NCBI RefSeq assembly: GCF_014636315.1
Contig: NZ_BMED01000006.1
Coordinates: 310,001 to 374,000, forward strand
Source of the DNA: Parundibacterium terreum
GTDB taxonomy: Bacteria; Pseudomonadota; Gammaproteobacteria; Burkholderiales; Burkholderiaceae_D
Direction: 5' to 3'
Length of the DNA stretch: 64,000 bases
The notes under the pieces are model-generated. The model was given only the letters and a program-made list of their open reading frames with translations. It had not been told where the DNA came from and made no database searches. This document shows positions 36,259 through 45,806 of this stretch, piece after piece. The stretch's first letter is position 1, and each line of letters opens with the position of its first letter. The position numbers and the translations under genes are program-made.

Positions 36259-37487
36259 GCCCTGCTCCCGGACTTGTCTGCGCGGTCCAGCACTGTCAAT
36301 ACTTCGTAACAGGCGCCCATCGTGTGGTAGTCCACCTTGCCGGCCGGGCTCTTTTCCGCGCTGTATTTTTTATTGTCGGCACTGAGTATGCGGTACCACG
36401 CGCCATGCTGATGATCGACAAAATGGCGCCAGCTATAGTGCCAGATATTATCGTAGTGCTGCCAGTAGACGTCGTCGCCGGTGCGCTGCGCCAGCACAGC
36501 CGCTGCCGCCAGGCTTTCCGCCTGCACCCAGAAATATTTGTCGGCGTCGCAGATTTCGTTTTGCGGGCCGAAGCCGTAAAAGATGCCGCCGTGCTCATCA
36601 TCCCAGGCTTTACCCAGCGCCGTATCGAATAATTGCGCCGCGCGCGGCGCCAGCCAGTCGGCTGGTCCGGCCAGTGCATCTGCATGGCGCTCCATGATCA
36701 GCAGCAGCTTGGCCCATTCGGTGAAATGTCCCGGCTGGTAACCCCAGGGGCGGAAGATATTGGTCTTGTCATGCAGATTGTATTCCCAGTCCACCGACCA
36801 GTCGGCCTGGTAGTGTTCCCAGATCATGCCGCCGGCCAGCGCTGCTTGGCGCACGGTGATATTGTGGGCCAGGGTTTCTGCGCGATGCAGATACTGTTTC
36901 TCGCCGGTGGCCTCATAGGCTGCCAGCAAGGCTTCGCAGGCATGCATATTGGCGTTCTGGCCGCGGTAGGAGTCCAGCACAGACCAGTCGGCGCTGGCTT
37001 CATCGGCATACAGGCCGTGCTCTGGCTGCCAGAAGCGCTGCTCCATCAAGGCGAAGGTTTCCGCCACATGTTCACGCGCCTCGGGTACACCAGCCGTCAG
37101 CGCATGCGAGTAAGCGAGCAATACAAAGGCCAAACCGTAGCAGTGGTTGTTGCCGTCGGTGACGGTCTTTTTTCCATCCTGCCAGGACAATTGCCATGCA
37201 TAGCCGCCGCTATTGCTATCGCGATGCACATTGCGCAAAAAGTCCAGGCCGTGCCGCAAGGCGTTCAAATAGTCGGCGTTGCCGAACTGGCGGTAAGCCA
37301 TTGCGTAGTTGAAAACGAAGCGCGTGCTGCTGACCAGATGGCGCGTGCTTGTGTCGTATACGCTGCCGTCATCCATGAAGAAATGATAGAAGCCGCCGCT
37401 AGGATCGATACAGCGTGGATGGTAGAAGCGCATGGTGTGCGAGATGTGCGACAACAGCATGTCGCGCGAACGGAAATCGGGAATCAT
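36255..37487 (-). CDS. AGE-family sugar epimerase/isomerase
   Basis: The start at 37487 gives 410 residues, the usual length for the (alpha/alpha)6 barrel of N-acylglucosamine 2-epimerase/mannose isomerase relatives; the upstream extension overlaps the AraC gene and lacks support. Active-site regions are visible: STRFVFNYA (Arg), GNNHCYGLAFVLLAY, QNANMHACEALLAAYEAT and VDYHTMGACYEVL (His). With a kinase right after it, mannose to fructose conversion (YihS-like) is the best guess. N-acetylglucosamine epimerisation is the alternative. Confidence 0.85.
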   Translation of the reverse strand: MIPDFRSRDMLLSHISHTMRFYHPRCIDPSGGFYHFFMDDGSVYDTSTRHLVSSTRFVFNYAMAYRQFGNADYLNALRHGLDFLRNVHRDSNSGGYAWQLSWQDGKKTVTDGNNHCYGLAFVLLAYSHALTAGVPEAREHVAETFALMEQRFWQPEHGLYADEASADWSVLDSYRGQNANMHACEALLAAYEATGEKQYLHRAETLAHNITVRQAALAGGMIWEHYQADWSVDWEYNLHDKTNIFRPWGYQPGHFTEWAKLLLIMERHADALAGPADWLAPRAAQLFDTALGKAWDDEHGGIFYGFGPQNEICDADKYFWVQAESLAAAAVLAQRTGDDVYWQHYDNIWHYSWRHFVDHQHGAWYRILSADNKKYSAEKSPAGKVDYHTMGACYEVLTVLDRADKSGSRA

Positions 37488-37614
37488 GTAGTCTCTGATG
37501 TAGTTATGGCAGGCAGATAGCTGATAGATAGTGGTGCTGACCGTGAAATCTGGAAAGCAGATACGGCACAGCGGAATGTAGCACAGCGCGCATGGTAGCG
37601 CTACCGCGCACCGG

Positions 37615-38466
37615 CTATTTGACTGAAATCCGCCGCTGAAGTTCACCTGGTGCCAGGCCCAGCAACTGCCGCATGCTGCGCGCCATATGGCTCTGGTGTG
37701 TAAACCCGGCTTGCAGCGCAACCTGGCTCAGCGGCTGGCCGCCTTGTATCAGCTCCGCAGCAAATTCCACGCGCCGCCGCATCACGTAGCGATGCGCGGC
37801 AATACCGGTTGCAGTTTTGAACCGCATTTTAAAATGGGAGACACTGAGGCCCGCGATTGCAGCAAGTTCAGCCAGCGACAAGTCCGTATCCAGATTGTTT
37901 TCTATGTGGACCAGCACGCGCTGCAGTCCAGGTGCGGGAAGCTGGCGCAATTTGCCCGCTTGCGCTGCAGCATTGTCTACTCGCTCCGGCACGGACGAAC
38001 CCAGCAGATGCGCTGCCAGCGCGGTACCCAGGCTCTCCAGGTAGATGGCGGCGGCGGCCGTGGCTGTGCGATGTTGTGCCTGCAGCGCCCAAGCCAGGTG
38101 TTCTATGCTTTTATCGCGCAATTGCAATTGCGGCCTGATACCGCGCACAGACAAGTCGATGTCCATACGCGCTGCAGTCGCCGCAACCAGGTCCTGAGAC
38201 AGGCTGATCGTCAATATAGAACACGGAGCCTCATCTTCCCATTCACCGGTGCAACCGGCCGGCACCACATCGATGTCGCCAGGCATTTGCAATCGCCGCT
38301 GCAACGGTCCGCCGGCCAGTCTGCAAGCCGCCCGGACAGGTTTGCCGACATGGATGGCCAGCAAGTGGCGGGTTTGCGGCGCCAGGCTGACTTTGCATGC
38401 AGGCATGTGTTGCAAGGAAATGCCCACATTTCTTTTTGCGCTATTTGCGGCGGTCGTCGTAAGCAT
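37615..38466 (-). CDS. AraC family regulator
   Basis: The 283-residue protein has an N-terminal sensing domain and the two C-terminal AraC helix-turn-helices (about 183-280): LSLAELAAIAGLSVSHFKMRF and LSQVALQAGFTHQSHMAR. It sits upstream of the AGE-kinase pair on the same strand, with 127 bp between it and the AGE start, and may regulate that pair. The ATG at 38466 follows GAAGG. Confidence 0.88.
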   Translation of the reverse strand: MLTTTAANSAKRNVGISLQHMPACKVSLAPQTRHLLAIHVGKPVRAACRLAGGPLQRRLQMPGDIDVVPAGCTGEWEDEAPCSILTISLSQDLVAATAARMDIDLSVRGIRPQLQLRDKSIEHLAWALQAQHRTATAAAAIYLESLGTALAAHLLGSSVPERVDNAAAQAGKLRQLPAPGLQRVLVHIENNLDTDLSLAELAAIAGLSVSHFKMRFKTATGIAAHRYVMRRRVEFAAELIQGGQPLSQVALQAGFTHQSHMARSMRQLLGLAPGELQRRISVK

Positions 38467-38683
38467 CAGAATTCGCCTTCATAAGAATACGGCCTTGCTT
38501 GCCGGAATGTCGTCCATCCTCAAGTCTACGCCGATGACTGCATCATTGCAGGCGCTGTGTTTATTTACGGAAAATGCAATAAAAAGTGCAATAAAACTGC
38601 GCAGTATTGCGCGCGATGAGGCGCATCTGTGTTGGCTTGGCATATAATTTAACACTGTCAAGATCAGGGTTTTACAGACCAGC

Positions 38684-39346
38684 ATGGATAATAAAAAAAT
38701 ACCCTCTACAGACACGGAACAGGCCAGGGAAGTCCGGGATGCCTATCATCACGGCTCGCTGCGCGAATCCCTGATTGCCGCAGCCGACGATATCCTGAGT
38801 GAACGCGGCGTGGCAGGATTTACGCTGCGCGAGGCGGCGCGCCGTGCCGGCGTGTCCGTCGCGGCACCGGCCCACCATTTCGGCAGCGCCGCCGGCCTGC
38901 TCAGCGAGGTCGCCATCCTGGGTTTTGCAGAACTAGCCCGCTATCTGAAGGAGGCGGGAGGTGCGTTGACAGGAGCCGCCCGCATGCGCGCGCTGGGCAA
39001 GGCGTATGTGTGTTTTGCACTGGCTTATCCGGGCCGCTTCCACTTAATGTTCAGGCATGATCTGTTGCTAGCAGAAGAGGCAAGGCTGGAAATCGCCGGC
39101 CAGGCGGCGCTGGCCGAGGTGGAGCAGGCGGTGCGCCTGTACCTGGGCATGGCGGCCGATCAGCCGCTGGACAAGGCTGCCCGTACCATTAAGCTGTTGG
39201 CATGGTCCACCGTGCACGGTTTTGCCCATCTGGCGCTGGACGGCAAATTTGATAATCTGGCCATGATGGATGCAGGCATGGGGGATTTCCTCGAAGACAT
39301 CCTGCCCGCGGTCTTGCTGGCGCAATGGCCGGATAACAAGGCCTAG
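38684..39346 (+). CDS. TetR/AcrR family regulator
   Basis: The 220 residues carry a TetR helix-turn-helix at about 22-75 (YHHGSLRESLIAAADDIL, FTLREAARRAGVSVAAPAHH) with the HHFGS recognition helix. The C-terminal domain, LGKAYVCFALAYPGRFHLMF, is of the WHG type common in regulators of xenobiotic or fatty-acid genes. No clear target; it neither overlaps nor faces an obvious operon. Confidence 0.86.
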   Translation: MDNKKIPSTDTEQAREVRDAYHHGSLRESLIAAADDILSERGVAGFTLREAARRAGVSVAAPAHHFGSAAGLLSEVAILGFAELARYLKEAGGALTGAARMRALGKAYVCFALAYPGRFHLMFRHDLLLAEEARLEIAGQAALAEVEQAVRLYLGMAADQPLDKAARTIKLLAWSTVHGFAHLALDGKFDNLAMMDAGMGDFLEDILPAVLLAQWPDNKA

Positions 39347-39378
39347 CGTTTTCAGACTACCTGTATTTCTTCCTTCTC

Positions 39379-40395
39379 TTATGCCGGCATATTCTTGCGT
39401 TGCCTGAACTGTTGCCGGTAATCTGCAGGCGACAGGCCGGTCTCGCGCTTGAACAGGCGGCGGAAAGAACCGGGGTCGGCGTAACCTATGCGTTCAGACA
39501 CGGTATCCAGGCTCAGCGTCGAAGTTTCTAGCAAGCGTTTGGCAAGGTCGATTTTCAGCAGCTGTGAATAGGCGGTGGGCGTACTATCCAGCGCCTGATG
39601 AAAATGCCGTATCACCGTGCGTTCACTGACCGCAAGATGAGCGGCCAGGTCGCGCAGACTGAAGGGCAGGTCTTGCCGCTTGCTCATCCATTTCTGCGCG
39701 CGCAGCACCAGGCTATTGCTATGCGACTGGCTGTCCTGCTGGGTCATGCTGATGTAGGGCATCTGCGACGTGCGGTTGGCGTCGATCAGCATGCTCTTCG
39801 CACAAACCGCGGCTATATCCTGGCCGGCATAGCGCTGCACCAGGTGCAGGCTCATGTTCAGGTAGCTGGTGCCGGCGCCGCTGCATAGCATGCGCTCGTA
39901 TTCAGTCAACACATCGGCCAACCGCAGTTCCACCTGTGGATAACGGGCGCGAAACGCGCGTTCCAGCCACCAGGTCGTGGTTGCGTGGCCGCCATCCAGC
40001 AGTTCTGCTTCGGCCAATAAAAAACTGGCGCTGCAATTGGCTGCCAGCAGGCTGCCTTGCCGGTATCTTTGCTGCAGCAAAGGGTATAGCGGCTGCAATT
40101 GCTGCAGATTGGCCAGCAATCCCGCCACGCCTTTGTCGATATAAATGCCGGGCAGCATCACGACATCTGTGTCGCCAGCTTCGTTTTCTATGGCGCCATC
40201 CGCCGCAATCTGTATGCCAGAAGGCGTTTTGACAGGATTACCATCGAGCGAGCGTATGCTCCATGTAAATAGCGGGCCGGTACGGTCGCGGTTTTTTGCC
40301 GCCCAGATCGCATTGGCCGCGGCAAAAATGTCCAGCGGCCCGGTCACGGCGGAGGCCAGGCAGTCCGGGTAAATCCACACTTCGATATTGCACAT
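39379..40395 (-). CDS. GlxA-type AraC regulator with DJ-1/PfpI domain
   Basis: The 338 residues combine an N-terminal DJ-1/PfpI-like domain (WIYPDCLASAVTGPLDIFAA; nucleophile-like Cys in LAANCSASFLLAEAEL) and a C-terminal AraC DNA-binding domain (FSLRDLAAHLAVSERTVIRHF, ERIGYADPGSFRRLFKRETG). GlxA-type proteins regulate catabolic genes and respond to small metabolites. It is transcribed away from the two thioesterase genes, which are its divergent neighbours and possible targets. Confidence 0.9.
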   Translation of the reverse strand: MCNIEVWIYPDCLASAVTGPLDIFAAANAIWAAKNRDRTGPLFTWSIRSLDGNPVKTPSGIQIAADGAIENEAGDTDVVMLPGIYIDKGVAGLLANLQQLQPLYPLLQQRYRQGSLLAANCSASFLLAEAELLDGGHATTTWWLERAFRARYPQVELRLADVLTEYERMLCSGAGTSYLNMSLHLVQRYAGQDIAAVCAKSMLIDANRTSQMPYISMTQQDSQSHSNSLVLRAQKWMSKRQDLPFSLRDLAAHLAVSERTVIRHFHQALDSTPTAYSQLLKIDLAKRLLETSTLSLDTVSERIGYADPGSFRRLFKRETGLSPADYRQQFRQRKNMPA

Positions 40396-40506
40396 AGGCT
40401 ATTTCCGCAGGCTTGTCAGTTTTGGCTTCAATTGAGTCAATACTGACACTATCCTGCCTTCGCCGCAATACCTACAATGGTCTTCATTTGCAACGAGGCA
40501 AGCATC

Positions 40507-40923
40507 ATGGTCAAAGACAAATTTTCAGCAGACGCTTATAACGAGGTAGGCAAAAACTTTTTGCCTGGGCACCTGGGGATAGTGATCAAGAAGATCGCAC
40601 AACGCGAAGTGCAGGCGGAACTGGCGGTGGTCCCGCATCTGATGGCGCCTAACGGTTTCCTGCACGCAGGCAGCGTAGTGACGCTGGCGGATACCTGCTG
40701 CGGCTATGGCTGCGTGGCACATCTGCCGGAAGGCGCCAGCGGTTTTACGACGATAGAACTGAAATCCAATCATCTGGGTACCGCGCTGGAAGGCGTGATC
40801 CAGTGCGAAGCCAAGGCTGTGCATCTGGGTAAATCCACGCAAGTCTGGGATGCGGTGGTCAGCCAGAACGGCAAGACGCTGGCGCTGTTCCGCTGCACGC
40901 AGATGGTCTTATTTCCTAAATAA
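40507..40923 (+). CDS. PaaI-family thioesterase
   Basis: Starting at ATG 40507 (GAGG at -15) gives a 138-residue hotdog-fold protein. LHAGSVVTLADTCCG and FTTIELKSNHLGTAL are the diagnostic hotdog helix and strand. PaaI-type enzymes release CoA from phenylacetyl- or other acyl-CoA thioesters. The following gene encodes a second thioesterase 15 bp downstream. Substrate not known. Confidence 0.86.
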   Translation: MVKDKFSADAYNEVGKNFLPGHLGIVIKKIAQREVQAELAVVPHLMAPNGFLHAGSVVTLADTCCGYGCVAHLPEGASGFTTIELKSNHLGTALEGVIQCEAKAVHLGKSTQVWDAVVSQNGKTLALFRCTQMVLFPK

Positions 40924-40938
40924 ACGAAGAGGTTGATG

Positions 40939-41481
40939 ATGGCTGAAGGATTGGAAGGAAACGGCAGCGTGCTGGAGCAGTGGCTGGCGCGCGAGGCCGA
41001 AGTAAGGGCTAACATCGCCGGCTATGGCGTGTCTACAATGGAGCAGATGAAGTCGCGGAGCGGCTTTGAGTTCCTGCGTGCGATCATCAGCGGCGAGTTG
41101 CCGGCCGCGCCGATTGCCCAAACGCTGGGATTTCTGGCTGTGGACGGTGAACCCGGCCGTATCGTGTTCCAGGGTACGCCGGGCAAGGAACACTACAATC
41201 CTCTCGGCAGCGTGCACGGCGGCTACTTCTGCACCTTGCTGGATTCGGCGGTGGGTTGCGCAGTGCAATCGGTATTGCCCAAGGGCGTGGGCTACACCAC
41301 CTTGGAGATCAAGGTGAATATGATACGCGCGATGACCGATAAGACAGGTCCGGTGCGGGCCGAAGGCAAGGTCATCCAGGTCGGCAGCCGGGTCGGCACG
41401 GCAGAAGGGCGCATCATCGATGCGAACGGCAAGCTGTATGCGCATGCGACCACCACCTGCCTGATTTTCCCCTTGCCTTAA
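40939..41481 (+). CDS. PaaI-family thioesterase, second copy
   Basis: ATG at 40939 follows AAGAGG; 40936 is possible. The 180-residue product adds a 60-residue N-terminal helical part, with FEFLRAIISGELPAAPIAQT, to the hotdog core (GSVHGGYFCTLLDSAVG, GYTTLEIKVNMIRAM). It shares the fold but little sequence with its neighbour. The two likely act on acyl-CoA of different chain or aryl type. Confidence 0.87.
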   Translation: MAEGLEGNGSVLEQWLAREAEVRANIAGYGVSTMEQMKSRSGFEFLRAIISGELPAAPIAQTLGFLAVDGEPGRIVFQGTPGKEHYNPLGSVHGGYFCTLLDSAVGCAVQSVLPKGVGYTTLEIKVNMIRAMTDKTGPVRAEGKVIQVGSRVGTAEGRIIDANGKLYAHATTTCLIFPLP

Positions 41482-42212
41482 TCAGCCTTAATGACGGTCA
41501 ACTGGTGTGCCAGCTCCCGCGCCGCCTGCCAGCGGCGGGCCGGCGCGGGGTGGCTGCGGCTGTCGAAATTTGGCGATGCACTGGCACGCGCCAGCTTCTT
41601 GAAATAATTCGCCAGCCCATGTGCCGGCCAGCCGGCGCGCCAGGCCAGTTGCATGCCCTCGCGGTCGGCCTCCACTTCCTGCGCCAGGTTGAAAGCGGCC
41701 AGCTTGCGCATCAATGCATTGTCATTGTCCACCGCCTGTTCCAGTTCTTCGAACGGCCTTTGCTGCCAGGATGGGTCTATTCTTAGGGCTTCCTGATATT
41801 CCTTCAGATTGTGCTGCTGTATCGCGTGCTGCATTTCGTGGCTGATCAGCATGGCCAGTTCTGCATCGTCCAGATGCAAATCAGTGGCGAAGCGCTGCCC
41901 TATCAGTATCTTGCCGCCCGCCATGCAAAACGCATTTTCTTCCGGGTCCGACGTGGTGTGAATATCCCAGGTCCAGCCCGCCGTCTGTGGATAATCGGCA
42001 GCGGCACGCTGTATCAGGCGCTGCGCCAGTTGCCTCACTCTTTGCAGAAAAGCGGCGTCGCCATCCAGTGCTGATCTGGCATCCAATGCGGCAATGCGTT
42101 CGCGGTACATGCGTTCGGCACCTGCCACTACCTGCCCCTGCGTCAGTGCGCAGGCGGCATAGGCAGCACAGGCAGCAAGCAAAGCAAGACAAAACAAGAG
42201 TGCGCGCAGCAT
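41478..42212 (-). CDS. M48-family metalloprotease
   Basis: The 244 residues begin with a signal peptide or lipobox-like start (LALLAACAAYA). HEMQH at about 125-129 is the HExxH zinc site; the third ligand is the Glu in EVEADREG at about 181. FCMAGGKILIGQRF before it is typical of M48 enzymes (BepA/LoiP-like group). Periplasmic protein quality control is plausible. The 3' end overlaps the thioesterase gene end by 4 bp (convergent). Confidence 0.86.
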   Translation of the reverse strand: MLRALLFCLALLAACAAYAACALTQGQVVAGAERMYRERIAALDARSALDGDAAFLQRVRQLAQRLIQRAAADYPQTAGWTWDIHTTSDPEENAFCMAGGKILIGQRFATDLHLDDAELAMLISHEMQHAIQQHNLKEYQEALRIDPSWQQRPFEELEQAVDNDNALMRKLAAFNLAQEVEADREGMQLAWRAGWPAHGLANYFKKLARASASPNFDSRSHPAPARRWQAARELAHQLTVIKAD

Positions 42213-42432
42213 AGTGAAAGGAGGATTGGGCGTAGTAGCAAATGGTAACAGGCTTGTGCAGGTCTTTAGCAGTGCCGGGCATTTGAAAACCAGGGGTTTG
42301 CAGTCAAGGAACTGCTTGTGGATTTATCGCTTAAAGATTTGCAATCAAAATACGTTCGTGGTTCAGCGGAGCGTTGATTATCGCAATTACTTTCAGGCGC
42401 TCCTTATTCAGGATGTCAACACAGGAGCAAAT

Positions 42433-42813
42433 ATGCAAACCGAAAGCATTTACCGCCGCCGCGGTCTGGAGTTACTGGAACAACTGCATGGCGGGCATGC
42501 CGGGGCCGCGATGGTCGCCGAGATGCAGGATGTCTGCCCTGCCTTTGCCGACATGACGATAGATTGGGCGATAGGCGCGATCATGGACAGGCCGGGCCTG
42601 GATTTGCTGACGCGCGAGCTGGTGCTGATTGCCTCCTGCGTGACGATGGGCCATGCGATGCCGCAGTTGCGCGCGCATGCGCAAGCCGCGCTGAAGCTGG
42701 GCGCGAGCCAGGAACAGATCGTGGAAACCGTATTGCAACTGACTTTTTATGCAGGCGGCCCGGCAGTCAGGAATTCGCTGGTGGTATTGAAGGAAGTGTT
42801 CCAGCAGGCCTAG
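42433..42813 (+). CDS. Carboxymuconolactone-decarboxylase-like protein
   Basis: ATG at 42433 with AGGAG upstream gives 126 residues, the normal size of this all-helical family. LTRELVLIASCVTMGHAMPQ and HAQAALKLGASQEQIVETVL form the family core, with a Cys and a nearby His. Some members decarboxylate gamma-carboxymuconolactone; others act as peroxidases of the AhpD type, which need CxxC, absent here. Enzyme role not certain. Confidence 0.82.
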   Translation: MQTESIYRRRGLELLEQLHGGHAGAAMVAEMQDVCPAFADMTIDWAIGAIMDRPGLDLLTRELVLIASCVTMGHAMPQLRAHAQAALKLGASQEQIVETVLQLTFYAGGPAVRNSLVVLKEVFQQA

Positions 42814-42828
42814 CTCAGAATGAAAAAA

Positions 42829-42851
42829 GCCGGCTTGCGCAACAAGCCGGC
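42829..42851. terminator. Bidirectional terminator between convergent genes
   Basis: GCCGGCTTG and CAAGCCGGC form a perfect 9-bp stem with a 5-base loop. An A-run before and a T-rich stretch after it support termination in both directions between the CMD gene and the ligase gene. Confidence 0.8.
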
Positions 42852-42875
42852 CTCGTCTGTTTTGATTACCCAAGA

Positions 42876-44540
42876 TTAGGGGTTGTTGGCCGCTTCTTTT
42901 TCCTGCAGCGCACGCCACATTACCTTGCCGGTGCCGGACTTGGGCAGCGTGTCGACAAATTCGACGATGCGCGGGGTTTTGTAGGCGGCCATTTTTTCAT
43001 GCGACCAGGCGATGATGTCTTCCGCGCTGACATCGCTGCCCGGCTTTTTAACTACGATCGCCTTCACCGTCTCGCCGCGATAGGCATCGCGCGAAGCGAT
43101 GATGCAGCATTCCTGTATGCCTGGATGCTGGTACATCATTGATTCCACTTCCGCCGGCCATACCTTGTAGCCGCTGGCATTGATCATGCGCTTCAACCTG
43201 TCGGTAAAGAAGAAGAAACCTTCTTCATCCATATAGCCGAGATCGCCGCTGCGGAAGAAGCGTTTGCCATCCAGCTCGGCAAAAGATTCGGCAGTTTTTT
43301 GCGGGTCGTTCCAATAGCCCTGGAATACCTGCGGGCCATTGATCCAGATTTCCCCGGTTTCGCCCTGCTTTACCTCCTGCAGCGTCGTCGGATCGACCAC
43401 GCGTGAATCGGTACTGAAGTAAGGCATGCCCAGGCATTGCTGCTTCATGCGCTGCGGCGGATTCAGGTGCGAAGGCGCCATGGTTTCCGACAGGCCGTAG
43501 CCTTCCATATAGGTCTGGCCGGTCAGTGCCAGCAGCTTTTGCGCGATCGCGGCCGGCATTGCAGCGCCGCCGCCGGATACCCGGCTCAGCTTGGAGATAT
43601 CGTATTCGGCCAGGCGCGGATTGGACAGGAAATCGATCATCATGGCCGGCACCAGCGTCCACGCTGTGACGTGATAGCGGGTAATCAACTGGCCGGCCAC
43701 ATCCCTGTCCCAGCGCGGCAGGATCACCAGCGCGCCGCCGCAGTAGATGGCGCCGTTCATCACCGACTGCATGCCGGTTACATGGAAGAAAGGCAGCACC
43801 GCCAGCGACACCATGTCCGGATTGATGGAGCCCGACCATACCGGGCTGCCGACCACGTTAAACATCACCGATGCGTGGGTGTGGATACAGCCCTTGGGTT
43901 TGCCGGTCGTGCCTGAGGTATACGGCATGCAAGCCAGGTCGGCAGGGCCTGCCAGATGAGGCCCCGGAACATGCCCGGCGGCGATCACGTCTTTCCACGC
44001 GATCACGCCCGCCTGCTCAGGCACCTGGCGCGGCGCGGCGACAAAATCGGGCACGGTAAGGTCGGTAGAGGCAGGCAGGAAGTCGGAATAGGTCGCTACC
44101 ACTGCATGCTGCAGGCAAGTCTTGCCGACCAGCGGCAGCATGCGCGGGAAAATCTCTTGCGAAGCGACGGCCACCTTGGCGCCGCTGTCATTGATGTAAT
44201 GTTCCAGCTCATCGGTCATCAGCATGGGATTGACCGGCACCACCATCGCATCGGCGCGCATGATCGCATAATAGGCAATGACAAACTGCGGGCAGTTCTG
44301 CATGTCCAGCAATACGCGGTCGCCGCGCTGCACGCCGCATACCTGCTGCAGATAACCGGCCAGCGCCAGCACTTCGGCATGGAACTCCGCATAGCTCAGT
44401 GTCTTGTCGTAGAAAATGATGGCGGGCTTGCTGGGGTAGCGCTTGGCCGAGATTTCCAGGTTGGTATAGACGCTTGTTTCAGGTGGAGTGAGGAAATGCG
44501 GCAGGCCTACCGGCCAATGGGCGTAGTGCAGGGTATTCAT
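42876..44540 (-). CDS. Long-chain fatty-acid (or aryl) CoA ligase
   Basis: The start at 44540 (MNTLHYAHWPVG) gives 554 residues. Adenylate-forming motifs are complete: PYTSGTTGKPKGCIHTH (P-loop-like), GYGLSETMAPSH, FRSGDLGYMDEEGFFFFTDR and the hinge KRMINASGYKVWPAEVE. The catalytic Lys is in LPKSGTGKVMWR near the C-terminus. It activates a carboxylic acid to its CoA thioester with ATP. Acyl chain specificity is unknown. Two thioesterase genes lie 1.4-2.4 kb away. Confidence 0.9.
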   Translation of the reverse strand: MNTLHYAHWPVGLPHFLTPPETSVYTNLEISAKRYPSKPAIIFYDKTLSYAEFHAEVLALAGYLQQVCGVQRGDRVLLDMQNCPQFVIAYYAIMRADAMVVPVNPMLMTDELEHYINDSGAKVAVASQEIFPRMLPLVGKTCLQHAVVATYSDFLPASTDLTVPDFVAAPRQVPEQAGVIAWKDVIAAGHVPGPHLAGPADLACMPYTSGTTGKPKGCIHTHASVMFNVVGSPVWSGSINPDMVSLAVLPFFHVTGMQSVMNGAIYCGGALVILPRWDRDVAGQLITRYHVTAWTLVPAMMIDFLSNPRLAEYDISKLSRVSGGGAAMPAAIAQKLLALTGQTYMEGYGLSETMAPSHLNPPQRMKQQCLGMPYFSTDSRVVDPTTLQEVKQGETGEIWINGPQVFQGYWNDPQKTAESFAELDGKRFFRSGDLGYMDEEGFFFFTDRLKRMINASGYKVWPAEVESMMYQHPGIQECCIIASRDAYRGETVKAIVVKKPGSDVSAEDIIAWSHEKMAAYKTPRIVEFVDTLPKSGTGKVMWRALQEKEAANNP

Positions 44541-44678
44541 GTCTCGTGTCTCTCTTTTATCCTGGTGGAAATGTATTTTTGTAGGAGTAGAGTGCCACAT
44601 CTAAAAGATTTTTGCACGGTCGTTCACAAATTTGCAACGCAAAATGGCAGGCTGTTGCCCTGGCGCCGGGAGAGTGGA

Positions 44679-45797
44679 CTACATCTCCAGGCTCAGCGTT
44701 ACGGAGCCGTATTTGTGTGAATTGGCCTGGGTCTTGAATTCCTTGCTGTTGATATAGTGCGCGTAGGCGATCTTGCCGCCGCGCCATTGCCATGCAAAGC
44801 CCAGCGCGGCATCGCCCACCAGGTATTTCTTTTGCACAGAGGGGCTGGAAGAGAAGGTGTTGCCATCAAGAAAAATATCCCTGGCGACCAGCCTGCCGTC
44901 CAGCGCCAGGAAAGCATGCACACCGGTCGTCGCATACCGGCTGCCGTCGCCTTCCACCGGCGCATTGCTATCGCCGCCCGGGCGTATCGGTGCCGAGCCA
45001 AAGTCATCCGGCAAGCCGGTGCCAAGCCGGAACTCCATACCGGCATTCAGATAGGTGCGGACATTGCCGACGCTGGCGCCGAAGTGGGAAATCGCGTCGA
45101 AGTGTATAGGGCTGGCCGGATCGGGCTTGGACAGCTTGTATTTGCGCTCAGCCACCAGTTGCAGGCCCAGCTCATTGTGCAGCTGGTTGTCCCAGCCGTA
45201 GAAACGTCCCAGTCCGCGCAAGTCGTGCACGAAATCCTGCGTCTGCTTTGCCAGTGCCGCCGGCCCGACCACGCCTATGTTCACTTCGACCGTATCCATG
45301 CGGTCCATCTCCACATCCAGTTTTTCGGTCAGCTTGTTCTTGGGCGGAGGCACGCTTTTCCGGGCGTTGTAGCCCAGGCCCAGGTAGAGCCAGCCGGCAT
45401 ACGGCCTGTCATTCGGAATCACGTCACGGCGCAGCCGGTCTTGCGGCGTGTACATCGCCTGCCCCAGTGTGACCACCATGTTGCGGGAGGTAAAATCGCC
45501 AGGATGTACGCTGGTGAACAGCGAGTTCATGCCCTTGACCCACTGCGGCAGGCAATCCGCCTCGGTATAGCTGCGCAGGTTGGCCGATACCCAGGATAGC
45601 TTGACGCCATTGGTGTAATCCCGGTCGGTGCCGGTGAACATGTCATTCTCGAAGTAGAGATTGATGACGGAAGGATAGGAAATGAATTCATTCACCCCCT
45701 GTTTGATACCTGCGCACTGCGATTCTATGTTTGCTGTCTGGGCCCACGCGCTTTGCGCACCCAGCGCTATTGCTAGCGGGAGTAGGATTTTAATCAA
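44679..45797 (-). CDS. Outer-membrane lipid A deacylase LpxR-like protein
   Basis: The frame starts with TTG at 45797; the signal peptide MIKILLPLAIALGAQSAWA fits this start. The mature part matches LpxR: INLYFENDMFTGTDRDYTNG near residues 45-64 carries the conserved Asn-Asp and Thr-Asp, and NDRPYAGWLYLGLGYN near 128 is typical. LpxR removes the 3'-acyloxyacyl group of lipid A in other bacteria. Beta-barrel strands continue to the aromatic C-terminus. It follows DUF2721 by 9 bp. Confidence 0.85.
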   Translation of the reverse strand: MIKILLPLAIALGAQSAWAQTANIESQCAGIKQGVNEFISYPSVINLYFENDMFTGTDRDYTNGVKLSWVSANLRSYTEADCLPQWVKGMNSLFTSVHPGDFTSRNMVVTLGQAMYTPQDRLRRDVIPNDRPYAGWLYLGLGYNARKSVPPPKNKLTEKLDVEMDRMDTVEVNIGVVGPAALAKQTQDFVHDLRGLGRFYGWDNQLHNELGLQLVAERKYKLSKPDPASPIHFDAISHFGASVGNVRTYLNAGMEFRLGTGLPDDFGSAPIRPGGDSNAPVEGDGSRYATTGVHAFLALDGRLVARDIFLDGNTFSSSPSVQKKYLVGDAALGFAWQWRGGKIAYAHYINSKEFKTQANSHKYGSVTLSLEM

Positions 45798-45806
45798 TGC
45801 CTGCCT

